Positions 9,080-15,367 of a stretch of 64,000 bases of DNA are shown here, piece by piece. How positions within the stretch are numbered: the stretch's first letter is position 1; every line of letters begins with the position of its first letter. The stretch is from Paenibacillus sp. OK003. Its GTDB lineage: Bacteria > Bacillota > Bacilli > Paenibacillales > Paenibacillaceae. Location of the stretch: NCBI RefSeq assembly GCF_900109515.1, contig NZ_FOBD01000002.1, forward strand, positions 62,001-126,000, given 5' to 3'. A program made the translations under genes and the position numbers. The notes beneath the pieces are model-generated. The model made no database searches, had not been told where the DNA came from, and worked only from the letters and a program-made list of their open reading frames with translations.

Positions 9080-9421
9080 ATGTCTAATTTGCCTAATTGC
9101 CCCAAATGTAATTCCGAATACACGTACGAGGACGGTAATTTGTTGGTGTGTCCAGAATGTGCGCACGAATGGGCGCTATCGTCTGAACAAGAGAATGCGG
9201 AAGAAACTAAAGTAGTACGCGATTCGAATGGTAATGTCCTGAATGATGGCGATACCGTTACGGTCATTAAGGATTTGAAGGTGAAAGGCAGCTCGCTGGT
9301 AGTTAAGCAGGGCACCAAAGTCAAAAACATTCGTCTGATTGACGGTGACCATGACATCGACTGCAAAATCGACAGCTTGGGCGCGATGAAGCTGAAGTCC
9401 GAGTTTGTGAAAAAAATCTAG
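9080..9421 (+). CDS. yjdM: YjdM/PhnA-family zinc-ribbon protein
   Basis: A 113-residue protein of the PhnA/YjdM family. The N-terminal zinc ribbon has two CxxC pairs (CPKC and CPEC, about 20 residues apart). The C-terminal half is the conserved KOW-like domain with [20 protein letters not shown] and the closing EFVKK. The name PhnA reflects a historical link to phosphonate loci, but the cellular role is not established. The start at 9080 is preferred over the in-frame ATG at 9062 because GGAGAG lies 10 nt upstream of it and the family starts directly before the ribbon. It is monocistronic with its own terminator. Confidence 0.9.
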   Translation: MSNLPNCPKCNSEYTYEDGNLLVCPECAHEWALSSEQENAEETKVVRDSNGNVLNDGDTVTVIKDLKVKGSSLVVKQGTKVKNIRLIDGDHDIDCKIDSLGAMKLKSEFVKKI

Positions 9422-9475
9422 CATCTCCTTTTGGCACGCTGGATTGCCATGTCATTGGCCTTGTCTTAAACCATA

Positions 9476-9521
9476 AAGAACGTTCATTTCTGCAATGCTG
9501 TGGAAGTGAAGGTTCTTTTTT
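9476..9521 (+). terminator. Rho-independent terminator after yjdM
   Basis: AAAGAACGTTCATTTC pairs with GAAGTGAAGGTTCTTT (one mismatch and a large loop) and is followed by a T-run. Confidence 0.8.
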
Positions 9522-9558
9522 GTTGTGTGGAGAAAGGAATCAAGATGAATAAAGTAGT

Positions 9559-9589
9559 ATTATAATGTTATAATTAAGTGATTATAATG
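9559..9589. promoter_or_regulatory. AT-rich repeat array upstream of the toxin-antitoxin genes
   Basis: Three copies of the near-palindromic heptamer TTATAAT lie at 9560-9566, 9568-9574 and 9582-9588; the outer two extend to ATTATAATG. One copy can serve as the -10 element. Repeats of this kind over the promoter are where Phd/YefM-type antitoxin complexes normally bind for autorepression. The antitoxin start is 17 bp further on. Confidence 0.5.
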
Positions 9590-9605
9590 ATATCGGAGGG
9601 AAGTT

Positions 9606-9881
9606 ATGCAGATCAAACCATCAACTACAATACGCAAGGACTACAACGGGTTCTCTAAATATTGTCATGAGCTGGATGAGCCCGTGATACTTACCCGCAA
9701 TGGAGAAGCTGATTTAGTCGTGATGAGCCATGAAGCGTACCGAAGAATGGAAGCCAGAACCGCGTTGCAATCCAAACTACTCGTCGCTGAGAAACAGGTG
9801 GCTGAAGGTGAAGAGTTGCCCAGTCATGAGCAAGTAATGACACGATTACGGAGAAAATTGGATGCTTCCAAAACAGAGTAG
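9606..9881 (+). CDS. Type II antitoxin, Phd/YefM family
   Basis: A 91-residue protein with the YefM/Phd N-terminal DNA-binding fold: MQIKPSTTIRKDYNGFS, then the signature PVILTRNGEADLVVMSHEAY, followed by a charged helical tail that would wrap the toxin. It has a strong Shine-Dalgarno (CGGAGGG, 6 nt from the ATG). It overlaps the toxin gene by 20 bp, the usual order and coupling for this class. It should neutralise the downstream toxin and, with it, repress the promoter carrying the TTATAAT repeats. Confidence 0.9.
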   Translation: MQIKPSTTIRKDYNGFSKYCHELDEPVILTRNGEADLVVMSHEAYRRMEARTALQSKLLVAEKQVAEGEELPSHEQVMTRLRRKLDASKTE

Positions 9882-10188
9882 CATTCGATATACTCCTGCT
9901 GCTGTTGATGATCTGGACGAAATTTTCTCTTATATATCTATGGATAACGTAGAACAGGCAGAAAAGATGCTTGATAAACTGGATGAAAAAATAAGGAACA
10001 TTGCCGATTTTCCCAATATAGGTTCTGTTTTGTCAGAGGATGATTATAACCTGATCCAGCGAGGATACCGGTTTATCGTCGTTTCTCCCTATCTGGTTTT
10101 CTACCGCATTGCTCTAGAGGGTATTATCATTTATCGCATCTTGCATGGGCGGAGAGATTACCTCAGGGAATTATTTGAAATGAATTGA
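9862..10188 (+). CDS. Type II toxin, RelE/ParE superfamily
   Basis: A 108-residue toxin. RYTPAAVDDLDEIFSYIS, then FPNIGSVLS, then RGYRFIVVSPYLVFYRI and IYRILHGRRDY give the standard ParE/RelE beta-sheet with its C-terminal basic stretch. The HGRRDY ending is the typical core seen in YoeB/RelE/ParE proteins. Whether it cuts mRNA on the ribosome or poisons gyrase cannot be told from sequence; the residue pattern is more ParE-like. Its start lies inside the antitoxin gene and its stop overlaps the next promoter's -35. Confidence 0.88.
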   Translation: MLPKQSSIRYTPAAVDDLDEIFSYISMDNVEQAEKMLDKLDEKIRNIADFPNIGSVLSEDDYNLIQRGYRFIVVSPYLVFYRIALEGIIIYRILHGRRDYLRELFEMN

Positions 10189-10214
10189 CAGGAAATATTT
10201 AGAAGTACTATACT
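10185..10214 (+). promoter_or_regulatory. Sigma-A promoter for the T-box leader
   Basis: TTGACA at 10185-10190 and TATACT at 10209-10214 are separated by 18 bp. The -35 overlaps the toxin stop codon. Transcription would begin near 10221, just before the T-box stem I. Confidence 0.75.
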
Positions 10215-10224
10215 GGATAAAATT

Positions 10225-10580
10225 TAACAGTCAAACGCAATGATCAGGAGTAATAAGGCTCGAGGTTTGGTCCAGAGAACTGTCGCTTTGGTGCAAGGCA
10301 GTCCAACCTTTCCCCAACTCGCCTGTGAGCAGCAGGATCGATTCGTAGTTACGTAAGTATCGTCATTGTTCAGCAGACGGAAGGGCTGGATGTTGAGATG
10401 ATGCTATACGCTGACTTCATGTAGATCCTGACGGTTAACCTCCGTCATCAGGTCCTGAGATGTTATGGCAGGATAAGTTGGAGCATGATGTATCCAATCC
10501 TGTTCATGGATCAAGAAGAGTGGTACCGCGAAGGTCAGACCTGTCGCCTCTTAGTTGAGGCGGCAGGTTTTTTGTTTTTT
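10225..10580 (+). promoter_or_regulatory. T-box riboswitch leader
   Basis: Transcribed leader of about 360 nt that senses uncharged tRNA. The canonical T-box sequence AGAAGAGTGGTACCGCG is at 10514-10530, immediately before a terminator. Stem I is recognisable: AATGATC at 10239-10245 pairs with GATCGATT at 10336-10343, the 5' strand of the internal loop holds AGTA, and an apical CCAGAGA region with a GGTGCAAGG loop follows. A stem III-like hairpin (CCTGACGG with CCGTCATCAGG) lies near 10427-10452. The specifier lies in GTGAGCAGCAG (10325-10335); GCA (Ala) just below the helix is my best reading, but AGC (Ser) and CAG (Gln) are not excluded. The downstream gene is a methyltransferase, which is unusual. 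Confidence 0.93.
10539..10580 (+). terminator. T-box regulatory terminator
   Basis: ACCTGTCGCCTC and GAGGCGGCAGGT form a strong stem with a six-base loop, followed by T6-G-T6. The left side of the stem competes with the antiterminator that includes the TGGTACCGCG sequence. Confidence 0.92.
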
Positions 10581-10619
10581 TATATGGCCTTAATGTTGAG
10601 AAAAGGCAGGTGCAGAATC

Positions 10620-11438
10620 ATGGAAAGATCACGTGTGATTGAGTATTATTCCAGATTTGACGAGTGGGGAAGGTTGGATCGGGAACCGCTGGAGTTCATC
10701 ATTAACATGCATTATATCCGAGAGTCACTTCCGGCAACCGGACTTGTGCTGGACAATGGCGCCGGACCAGGCAAATATGCGATGGAGCTTGCCAGGCTCG
10801 GATACCATGTCACGCTGTCAGACCTGACCCCTGCATCTGTGGATATGGCTCAGCAGAAGGCAAAGGAATTGGATTTGACACAGCAGTTTGACAGTTTCCA
10901 TGTATTGGATGCGACCCATCTGAACGGCATTGCAGATGAGACGTATGATGCCTCTCTGATGCTGGGGCCGTTGTACCATTTGCAGGCGGAAGAAGAGCGA
11001 GTAGCTGCGGTACGGGAGCTGCATCGGGTCACCAAGCGTGGGGGGACCGTGTTTGTAGCGATGCAGAGCCGCATGCGAATGGGCATTACCTCATTGCAAT
11101 TCCCGCAGCAATGGAAACCACATGACCATATGGAAGCTATCCGTTCTTTTGTGGAAAAGGGAACATTCGATCATCTGGATCAAGGACGGTTTACGGGGGC
11201 GTACTATTTCAACATTCAGGATATTAACCCGTTTATGGAGCAGCACGGATTCGAAACGGCAAACCTGATTGGATCGTCCAGTCTGAGAGCTATGCTCACA
11301 GAAGAGCAGCAGCAATATTGGAAAGAACGCGGGGAATACGATGAGTTGATCCAGTACATGATTGAGGCGGCCAAAGACCCGTCGATATTGGGAATCTCGT
11401 CTCATCTGCTGTACATTGGGAAAAAGAAATCATCATGA
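10620..11438 (+). CDS. Class I SAM-dependent methyltransferase under T-box control
   Basis: A 272-residue Rossmann-fold methyltransferase. Motif I is VLDNGAGPGKYAMELA near residues 38-54, the acidic motif II is VTLSDLTP, and a post-motif DASLMLGPLYHL stands where catalytic or substrate residues usually lie. The ATG at 10620 has AGGCAGGTG upstream. An upstream in-frame extension (from 10485) would run through the T-box terminator and is not a real coding start. The substrate is unknown. Its leader implies expression when a particular aminoacyl-tRNA is scarce, so a role in amino-acid or translation-related metabolism is suggested, not shown. Confidence 0.87.
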   Translation: MERSRVIEYYSRFDEWGRLDREPLEFIINMHYIRESLPATGLVLDNGAGPGKYAMELARLGYHVTLSDLTPASVDMAQQKAKELDLTQQFDSFHVLDATHLNGIADETYDASLMLGPLYHLQAEEERVAAVRELHRVTKRGGTVFVAMQSRMRMGITSLQFPQQWKPHDHMEAIRSFVEKGTFDHLDQGRFTGAYYFNIQDINPFMEQHGFETANLIGSSSLRAMLTEEQQQYWKERGEYDELIQYMIEAAKDPSILGISSHLLYIGKKKSS

Positions 11439-11501
11439 AATCATGGATTTTGAGAAGAATGGATACTCTTTATAAATGAAAATGGGAGCTTACCATTTCA
11501 A

Positions 11502-11529
11502 TTGGATCGATCATGGAACATGGTATAAT
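11502..11529 (+). promoter_or_regulatory. Sigma-A promoter of the retropepsin cassette
   Basis: TTGGAT (11502-11507) and TATAAT (11524-11529) are 16 bp apart, and the first gene's ATG follows 31 bp later. Confidence 0.65.
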
Positions 11530-11560
11530 AGGGATCAAATAGCGGGCTGGAGGTGTCACT

Positions 11561-11800
11561 ATGCAATGGAAGGAAGTTCAGGATCGATTCCCTAACGAAT
11601 GGGTCGTTTTTGAAGCAACCAAGGCACATTCTAGGGAAGGCCAGCGTTATATTGAAGAGATGGCGGTTATTGATTCATTTGATGATTCAACACAAGCATT
11701 AAAACGATACAGTGAATTGCATCAGGAAGATCCAAGACGGGAATATTGTTTTTTTCATACTTCTCGTCCAGAAGTTGTGGCGAGAGAGCGGTTGGGATAA
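11561..11800 (+). CDS. Small uncharacterised partner of the retropepsin-like gene
   Basis: A 79-residue soluble protein without signal or membrane segment. It reads as a compact alpha/beta protein with the segment WVVFEATKAHSREGQRYIEE, a helix rich in charged residues (FDDSTQALKRYSELHQ) and a C-terminal strand (REYCFFHTSRPEV). I do not recognise a named family, though similar short proteins ahead of a retropepsin-like gene are familiar from Bacillus-type genomes. It is separated by only 10 bp from the protease-like gene, with the same orientation and one promoter, so the two probably act together. The start has GGAGGTG 9 nt upstream. Confidence 0.75.
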   Translation: MQWKEVQDRFPNEWVVFEATKAHSREGQRYIEEMAVIDSFDDSTQALKRYSELHQEDPRREYCFFHTSRPEVVARERLG

Positions 11801-11810
11801 GAGGTCCCCG

Positions 11811-12190
11811 ATGAAAATCTCGGAGATATATGGTCTGCCTTTTATAAGCCTACAGCTTACGTTTAGAGGACAATTACTCTATTTAGAGAAAGTCCTGCTC
11901 GACACAGGATCAGCCAGTACGTTGCTAAATGCAGACATTGTCCAGGAAATAGGTATGGTTCCTGAAGAGAATGATGAGGTAGATATTATTAGAGGCGTAG
12001 GTGGCATAGAATATGTTTACACCAAGTTACTGGACTCTATAACTGTGGATGGAACAACGCTTAGGGAATTTCAGATTGAAATCGGAAATATGGATTATGG
12101 TTTGAGATCGATGGGATTTTGGGGTTTAATTTTATTAAACAGGCTGGCATTATAATTAATGCAAATTTAATGGAACTAAGTATAGATTAA
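11811..12190 (+). pseudogene. Retropepsin-like aspartic protease gene with a 3' frameshift
   Basis: The frame from ATG 11811 encodes a clan AA aspartic protease-like protein; the active-site block VLLDTGSAST is at residues 27-36. It ends prematurely at 12155 with an out-of-family tail. Reading the other frame from about 12105 gives IDGILGFNFIKQAGIIINAN and then LMELSID to a stop at 12190, exactly the expected second half-site (IxGxxGxxFL-type). One missing T in TTT at 12101-12103 (GGTTTGAG for GGTTTTGAG) accounts for the break. The true gene, if intact, would have about 126 codons. Real mutation and homopolymer read error are both possible. As given, the product lacks its last strand. Confidence 0.8.
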
Positions 12191-12211
12191 GAATTGATTT
12201 AGAAAAATAAA

Positions 12212-12248
12212 AAGTGCCCTCTGGAAAACAGGGGGCACTTGTATTTTT
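12212..12248 (+). terminator. Rho-independent terminator
   Basis: AAGTGCCCTCTG and CAGGGGGCACTT pair around a GAAAA loop and are followed by GTATTTTT. It ends the retropepsin cassette. Confidence 0.88.
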
Positions 12249-12347
12249 CCTCAAAATAGTTCAATATTAAGATAAATAACAAAAGGTGATCTACTTACAA
12301 TAGGTTAGACGAACGACGGATCGCTTCATACCAGGGAGGAATAGACA

Positions 12348-13409
12348 ATGGAAATCGGAATCAGTACATTTGTGGAGACGAACCCAGATGTAAACACAGG
12401 AGAACTTATAAGTCATGCGCAGCGTATTCGCGACGTCGTTGAAGAGATTGTTTTGGCAGATCAGGTGGGACTGGATGTATATGGCGTGGGAGAACATCAC
12501 CGTGCCGACTATGCCGCTTCATCACCAGCTATCATTTTGGCCGCCGCAGCTTCACAGACCAAACGCATTCGCCTAACCAGCGCTGTAACGGTGCTATCTT
12601 CCGCTGATCCAGTACGAGTATTTCAGGATTTTGCAACGCTGGACGGCATTTCGAATGGGCGTGCGGAGATTATGGCAGGGCGGGGATCATTCATCGAATC
12701 ATTCCCATTGTTCGGGTACGATTTGAATGACTATGATGAGTTGTTTGATGAGAAATTGGAGCTGCTCTTAAAGCTGCGTGATTCGGAAAAAGTTACTTGG
12801 GAAGGCAAACATCGCCCTTCCTTTAACAATCTAGGCATCTACCCGCGTCCGGTACAGGAAAAGCTTCCGGTATGGATCGGCAGTGGCGGTAACCAGGAAT
12901 CGGTTGTCCGCGCAGGTCTGCTTGGATTACCGCTTGTACTCGCCATTATTGGTGGTCGTCCGGTTCAATTCGCACCACTGGTGGAGTTGTACAAAAAAGC
13001 AGCTGCACATGCAGGTCACGACGCTTCCAAACTGACCGTTGCTTCTCACTCTCATGGCTTCATTGCGGATACAACAGATGAAGCTGTGGAGAAATTCTTC
13101 CCTCCAGCTCAGGCAGTAATGAATATGTTGGGCCGTGAACGCGGCTGGGGACACTATAGCCGTGCAACCTTTGACGCGGCACGTAGTCTGGAAGGCGCGC
13201 TGTATGTCGGTGATGTGGATACCGTTGCTCAAAAGATTATCTATCTACGTAAAGAAGTTGGTATTACACGCTTTATGCTACACACTCCCCTCGGCACGAT
13301 GCCGCATGAGGAGGTAATGAGAGCCATTGAACTGCTCGGCAAAGAGGTCGCTCCCAAAGTCCGTGCTGAAATCTCGCGTTGGGAAGCTGAGAACGAAGCC
13401 GCGCGTTAA
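12348..13409 (+). CDS. LLM-class flavin-dependent oxidoreductase
   Basis: A luciferase-like monooxygenase-fold protein of 353 residues. MEIGISTFVE opens the barrel; DVYGVGEHH (about residues 43-52) is the usual flavin/substrate region. ITSAVTVLSSADPVRVFQ is present as LTSAVTVLSSADPVRVFQDF, followed by GRAEIMAGRGS and the phosphate-binding stretch LPVWIGSGGNQESVVRAG. It would use FMN or F420-like flavins to oxidise an unknown substrate. The ATG has GGGAGGAATAGACA upstream. It is monocistronic with its own terminator; the divergence of its neighbours gives no hint about substrate. Confidence 0.87.
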   Translation: MEIGISTFVETNPDVNTGELISHAQRIRDVVEEIVLADQVGLDVYGVGEHHRADYAASSPAIILAAAASQTKRIRLTSAVTVLSSADPVRVFQDFATLDGISNGRAEIMAGRGSFIESFPLFGYDLNDYDELFDEKLELLLKLRDSEKVTWEGKHRPSFNNLGIYPRPVQEKLPVWIGSGGNQESVVRAGLLGLPLVLAIIGGRPVQFAPLVELYKKAAAHAGHDASKLTVASHSHGFIADTTDEAVEKFFPPAQAVMNMLGRERGWGHYSRATFDAARSLEGALYVGDVDTVAQKIIYLRKEVGITRFMLHTPLGTMPHEEVMRAIELLGKEVAPKVRAEISRWEAENEAAR

Positions 13410-13444
13410 TTAGCGATAGTAATCCCTTATATATAATGATAAAA

Positions 13445-13490
13445 AGGAGCAGGTTCCTTCATCCGAGCGATGAAGTGCCTGCTCCTTCTT
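13445..13490. terminator. Bidirectional terminator
   Basis: AAGGAGCAGGTTCCTTCAT and ATGAAGTGCCTGCTCCTT form a long hairpin with A-rich left and T-rich right flanks. It serves both the LLM gene and the convergent TetR gene. Confidence 0.9.
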
Positions 13491-13499
13491 TCGTTTCCT

Positions 13500-13529
13500 T
13501 ATCCATTCATGGCTTATCCATTCATGGCT
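13500..13529. repeat. Tandem 15-bp duplication at the tetR 3' end
   Basis: TATCCATTCATGGCT occurs twice back to back (13500-13514, 13515-13529), and a third degenerate unit TAGCCATTGG follows inside the gene. The second copy abuts the tetR stop codon. It looks like a recent slippage duplication with no coding effect. Confidence 0.75.
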
Positions 13530-14188
13530 TAGCCATTGGAAGATACCCCAACAAGGGATAGAATGACCATGGACAACGTATGATCATATAGCCGTTTCGC
13601 GGCCTCTTCACTCTCAATATGGCCTCCCAGGTACAGATGGATGACACCATGCAGCGGGGCCCAGATCATACGGACTGCAAGCAGGAGATCGTTCTCCTTA
13701 AGCATTCCCTGCTCCATTGCGGCCTCAACCAGGGACGTGATTTGTTTGAGGGCAGTTGCTGTTCCTTGCAGACTCTCTGCATCTGGTTTGAATTCTGCAA
13801 AAGAACCACCAAACATCAGCTGATAGAAGCTGGATTGTGTAATCCCGAAATCCCAGTAGGCATAAGCGAGATCGCGAAAATAATTCTCGAATGATGCTTG
13901 CTGAGGCACGGATTCAAACGATTGGGATAGGAGGGCGCACCCCTCCATGTATAGGTATTTGGCTAACCCTTCTTTCTTGCCGAAGAGGTTATATATGATT
14001 TTGGTGGAGCACTCCATTCGTTCTGCCACGCGCCGAACCGTGACGGCTTCGGGACCGTGCTCTTGCAGCAAGGATGCGGCGGCATGCACAATATTTTGGC
14101 GCAGGTTTTCGGAGTGCTGGAGTCTGGCTTCCTGAAAGGTAGTGACCGTGTGAGCGGATTCTTTGGAACCCGAATTGTGATCTTTCAT
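13529..14188 (-). CDS. TetR/AcrR-family repressor
   Basis: A 219-residue regulator. The N-terminal helix-turn-helix spans about residues 27-75 (IVHAAASLLQEHGPEAVTVR, then MECSTKIIYNLFGKKEGLAK). The C-terminal ligand/dimer domain has the AYWDFGITQSSFYQLMFGG and LHGVIHLYLGGH blocks of the WHG/TetR_C_33 type. An extra polar tail of about 25 residues precedes the HTH. It is divergent from an SDR gene whose promoter carries a GGAAACA-type palindrome, so it most likely represses that gene. The inducer is unknown. Confidence 0.88.
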   Translation of the reverse strand: MKDHNSGSKESAHTVTTFQEARLQHSENLRQNIVHAAASLLQEHGPEAVTVRRVAERMECSTKIIYNLFGKKEGLAKYLYMEGCALLSQSFESVPQQASFENYFRDLAYAYWDFGITQSSFYQLMFGGSFAEFKPDAESLQGTATALKQITSLVEAAMEQGMLKENDLLLAVRMIWAPLHGVIHLYLGGHIESEEAAKRLYDHTLSMVILSLVGVSSNG

Positions 14189-14290
14189 CTATCTCATCCT
14201 CATACATCCATATTGTTGTTTAACGGTAACCGTGTTTCTTATCGTCATTCTACTGTTTTACGCTGGAAATCGTCAAATAATCAAAAGAAG

Positions 14291-14344
14291 TTGACAGTAC
14301 GAAGACAAGAGAGTACGATGATTTCATTAGGAAACAGTGTTTCC
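14291..14344 (+). promoter_or_regulatory. SDR promoter with probable TetR operator
   Basis: TTGACA (14291-14296) and TACGAT (14314-14319) are 17 bp apart. Just after the expected start of transcription is the perfect palindrome GGAAACA-G-TGTTTCC (14330-14344), placed to block RNA polymerase. A second, unrelated palindrome ACGGTAACCGT lies nearer the tetR gene (about 14223-14233). Confidence 0.7.
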
Positions 14345-14380
14345 AATAAAAAACGAGTGTTTTGAAAAGGTGGATGAGAT

Positions 14381-15196
14381 ATGAAGCAGGTTCAAAATCA
14401 ATGGGTACTCATTACGGGGGCTTCTTCAGGAATTGGGCAGACTTTTGCATTGGAGATGGCGTCAAAAGGCAAACATGTGGTCTTGGTGGCCCGATCGGAG
14501 TCCAAATTGCGTCAACTAGCAGAACGGATTGAGCGAACCTATCGCGTAAAGACGGAAGTGATTGTAGCGGATCTATCCCAAGCGGATGCATCACAACACG
14601 TATATGAGGAATGTATGAATCGGGGCATACAGGTCAATGTATTAATCAACAATGCGGGATTTGCCACGCATGGAATGTTCGAGCAGCTAGATGGTGCACG
14701 GCAGCAGGAAGAGATTATGCTGAATGTACTCGCAGTCATGAACATGACCCATCTTTTCCTGCCAGGCATGCTGCAAAAACGGAACGGTACCGTCATCAAT
14801 GTCTCTTCAACGGCTGCTTTTCAACCTGATCCATACATGGCTGTTTATGGAGCTACGAAATCTTTCGTCCTTTCTTTTACAGAGGCGTTGTATGAAGAGA
14901 ACCGGAAGCGAGGCGTTCAGTTTTTGGCTTTATGTCCTGGCTCAACCGATACCTCATTCTTCGAAGTAGTAGGAGCCGAAGAGGCCTCGGTAGGCAAACG
15001 GGATACGCCAGAGCATGTTGTGGAAGTGGCGATGAAGGCGTTGGCGTCAGGCAAGCCGTATGCTGTGCCAGGTGCCTCCAATTACTGGACGGCCCAGTTC
15101 GCTCGCCTTATGCCGCGCAGACAAATGCTGCGCATCGTAGGGGGCATGCTTCGGCCCCGTTCGAAGAGTGGCAAGCCGCAAAAGGCACAGGCTTAG
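14381..15196 (+). CDS. Short-chain dehydrogenase/reductase
   Basis: A classical SDR of 271 residues. The cofactor motif is TGASSGIG (residues 14-21), the structural motif is NNAG, and the catalytic residues lie in NVSSTAAF (Ser) and YGATKSF (Tyr and Lys). The C-terminal 25 residues are basic (RRQMLRIVGG, then RSKSGKPQKAQA), longer than in most relatives. AAGGTGGATGAG precedes the ATG. It should interconvert an alcohol and a ketone with NAD(P)H, probably as a detoxification or lipid-type reductase since a TetR regulator controls it. The substrate is unknown. Confidence 0.88.
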   Translation: MKQVQNQWVLITGASSGIGQTFALEMASKGKHVVLVARSESKLRQLAERIERTYRVKTEVIVADLSQADASQHVYEECMNRGIQVNVLINNAGFATHGMFEQLDGARQQEEIMLNVLAVMNMTHLFLPGMLQKRNGTVINVSSTAAFQPDPYMAVYGATKSFVLSFTEALYEENRKRGVQFLALCPGSTDTSFFEVVGAEEASVGKRDTPEHVVEVAMKALASGKPYAVPGASNYWTAQFARLMPRRQMLRIVGGMLRPRSKSGKPQKAQA

Positions 15197-15231
15197 GCGT
15201 AACAAACCCAACCCAAACCAACCAAACCCAA

Positions 15232-15267
15232 AGACGCTGTCAGCTGAAATACCCACTGGCAGCGTCT
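15232..15267. terminator. Hairpin after the SDR gene
   Basis: AGACGCTGTCAG pairs with CTGGCAGCGTCT (one mismatch, 12-nt loop) and is followed by CTATTTG. It is preceded by a C/A-rich tract of AACCC/AACCA repeats (15200-15230) with no obvious role. Probably bidirectional with the convergent cellulase gene. Confidence 0.6.
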
Positions 15268-15367
15268 CTATTTGAACAATCTTCAATATTGTGTAGGTCA
15301 TGCTGCATCCAGCAGCGCCCATTGCAATCAACGGGGCGTTCAATCTCAACTCAACCTGGGAACAGTT

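Noticed and set aside
10485..10619. N-terminal extension of the T-box-controlled methyltransferase
   Set aside because: It would translate the T-box sequence and terminator; the start at 10620 has its own Shine-Dalgarno.
15200..15230. CRISPR-like or telomere-like repeat (AACCC/AACCA tract)
   Set aside because: The units are irregular, only about 30 bp in total, and have no spacers.
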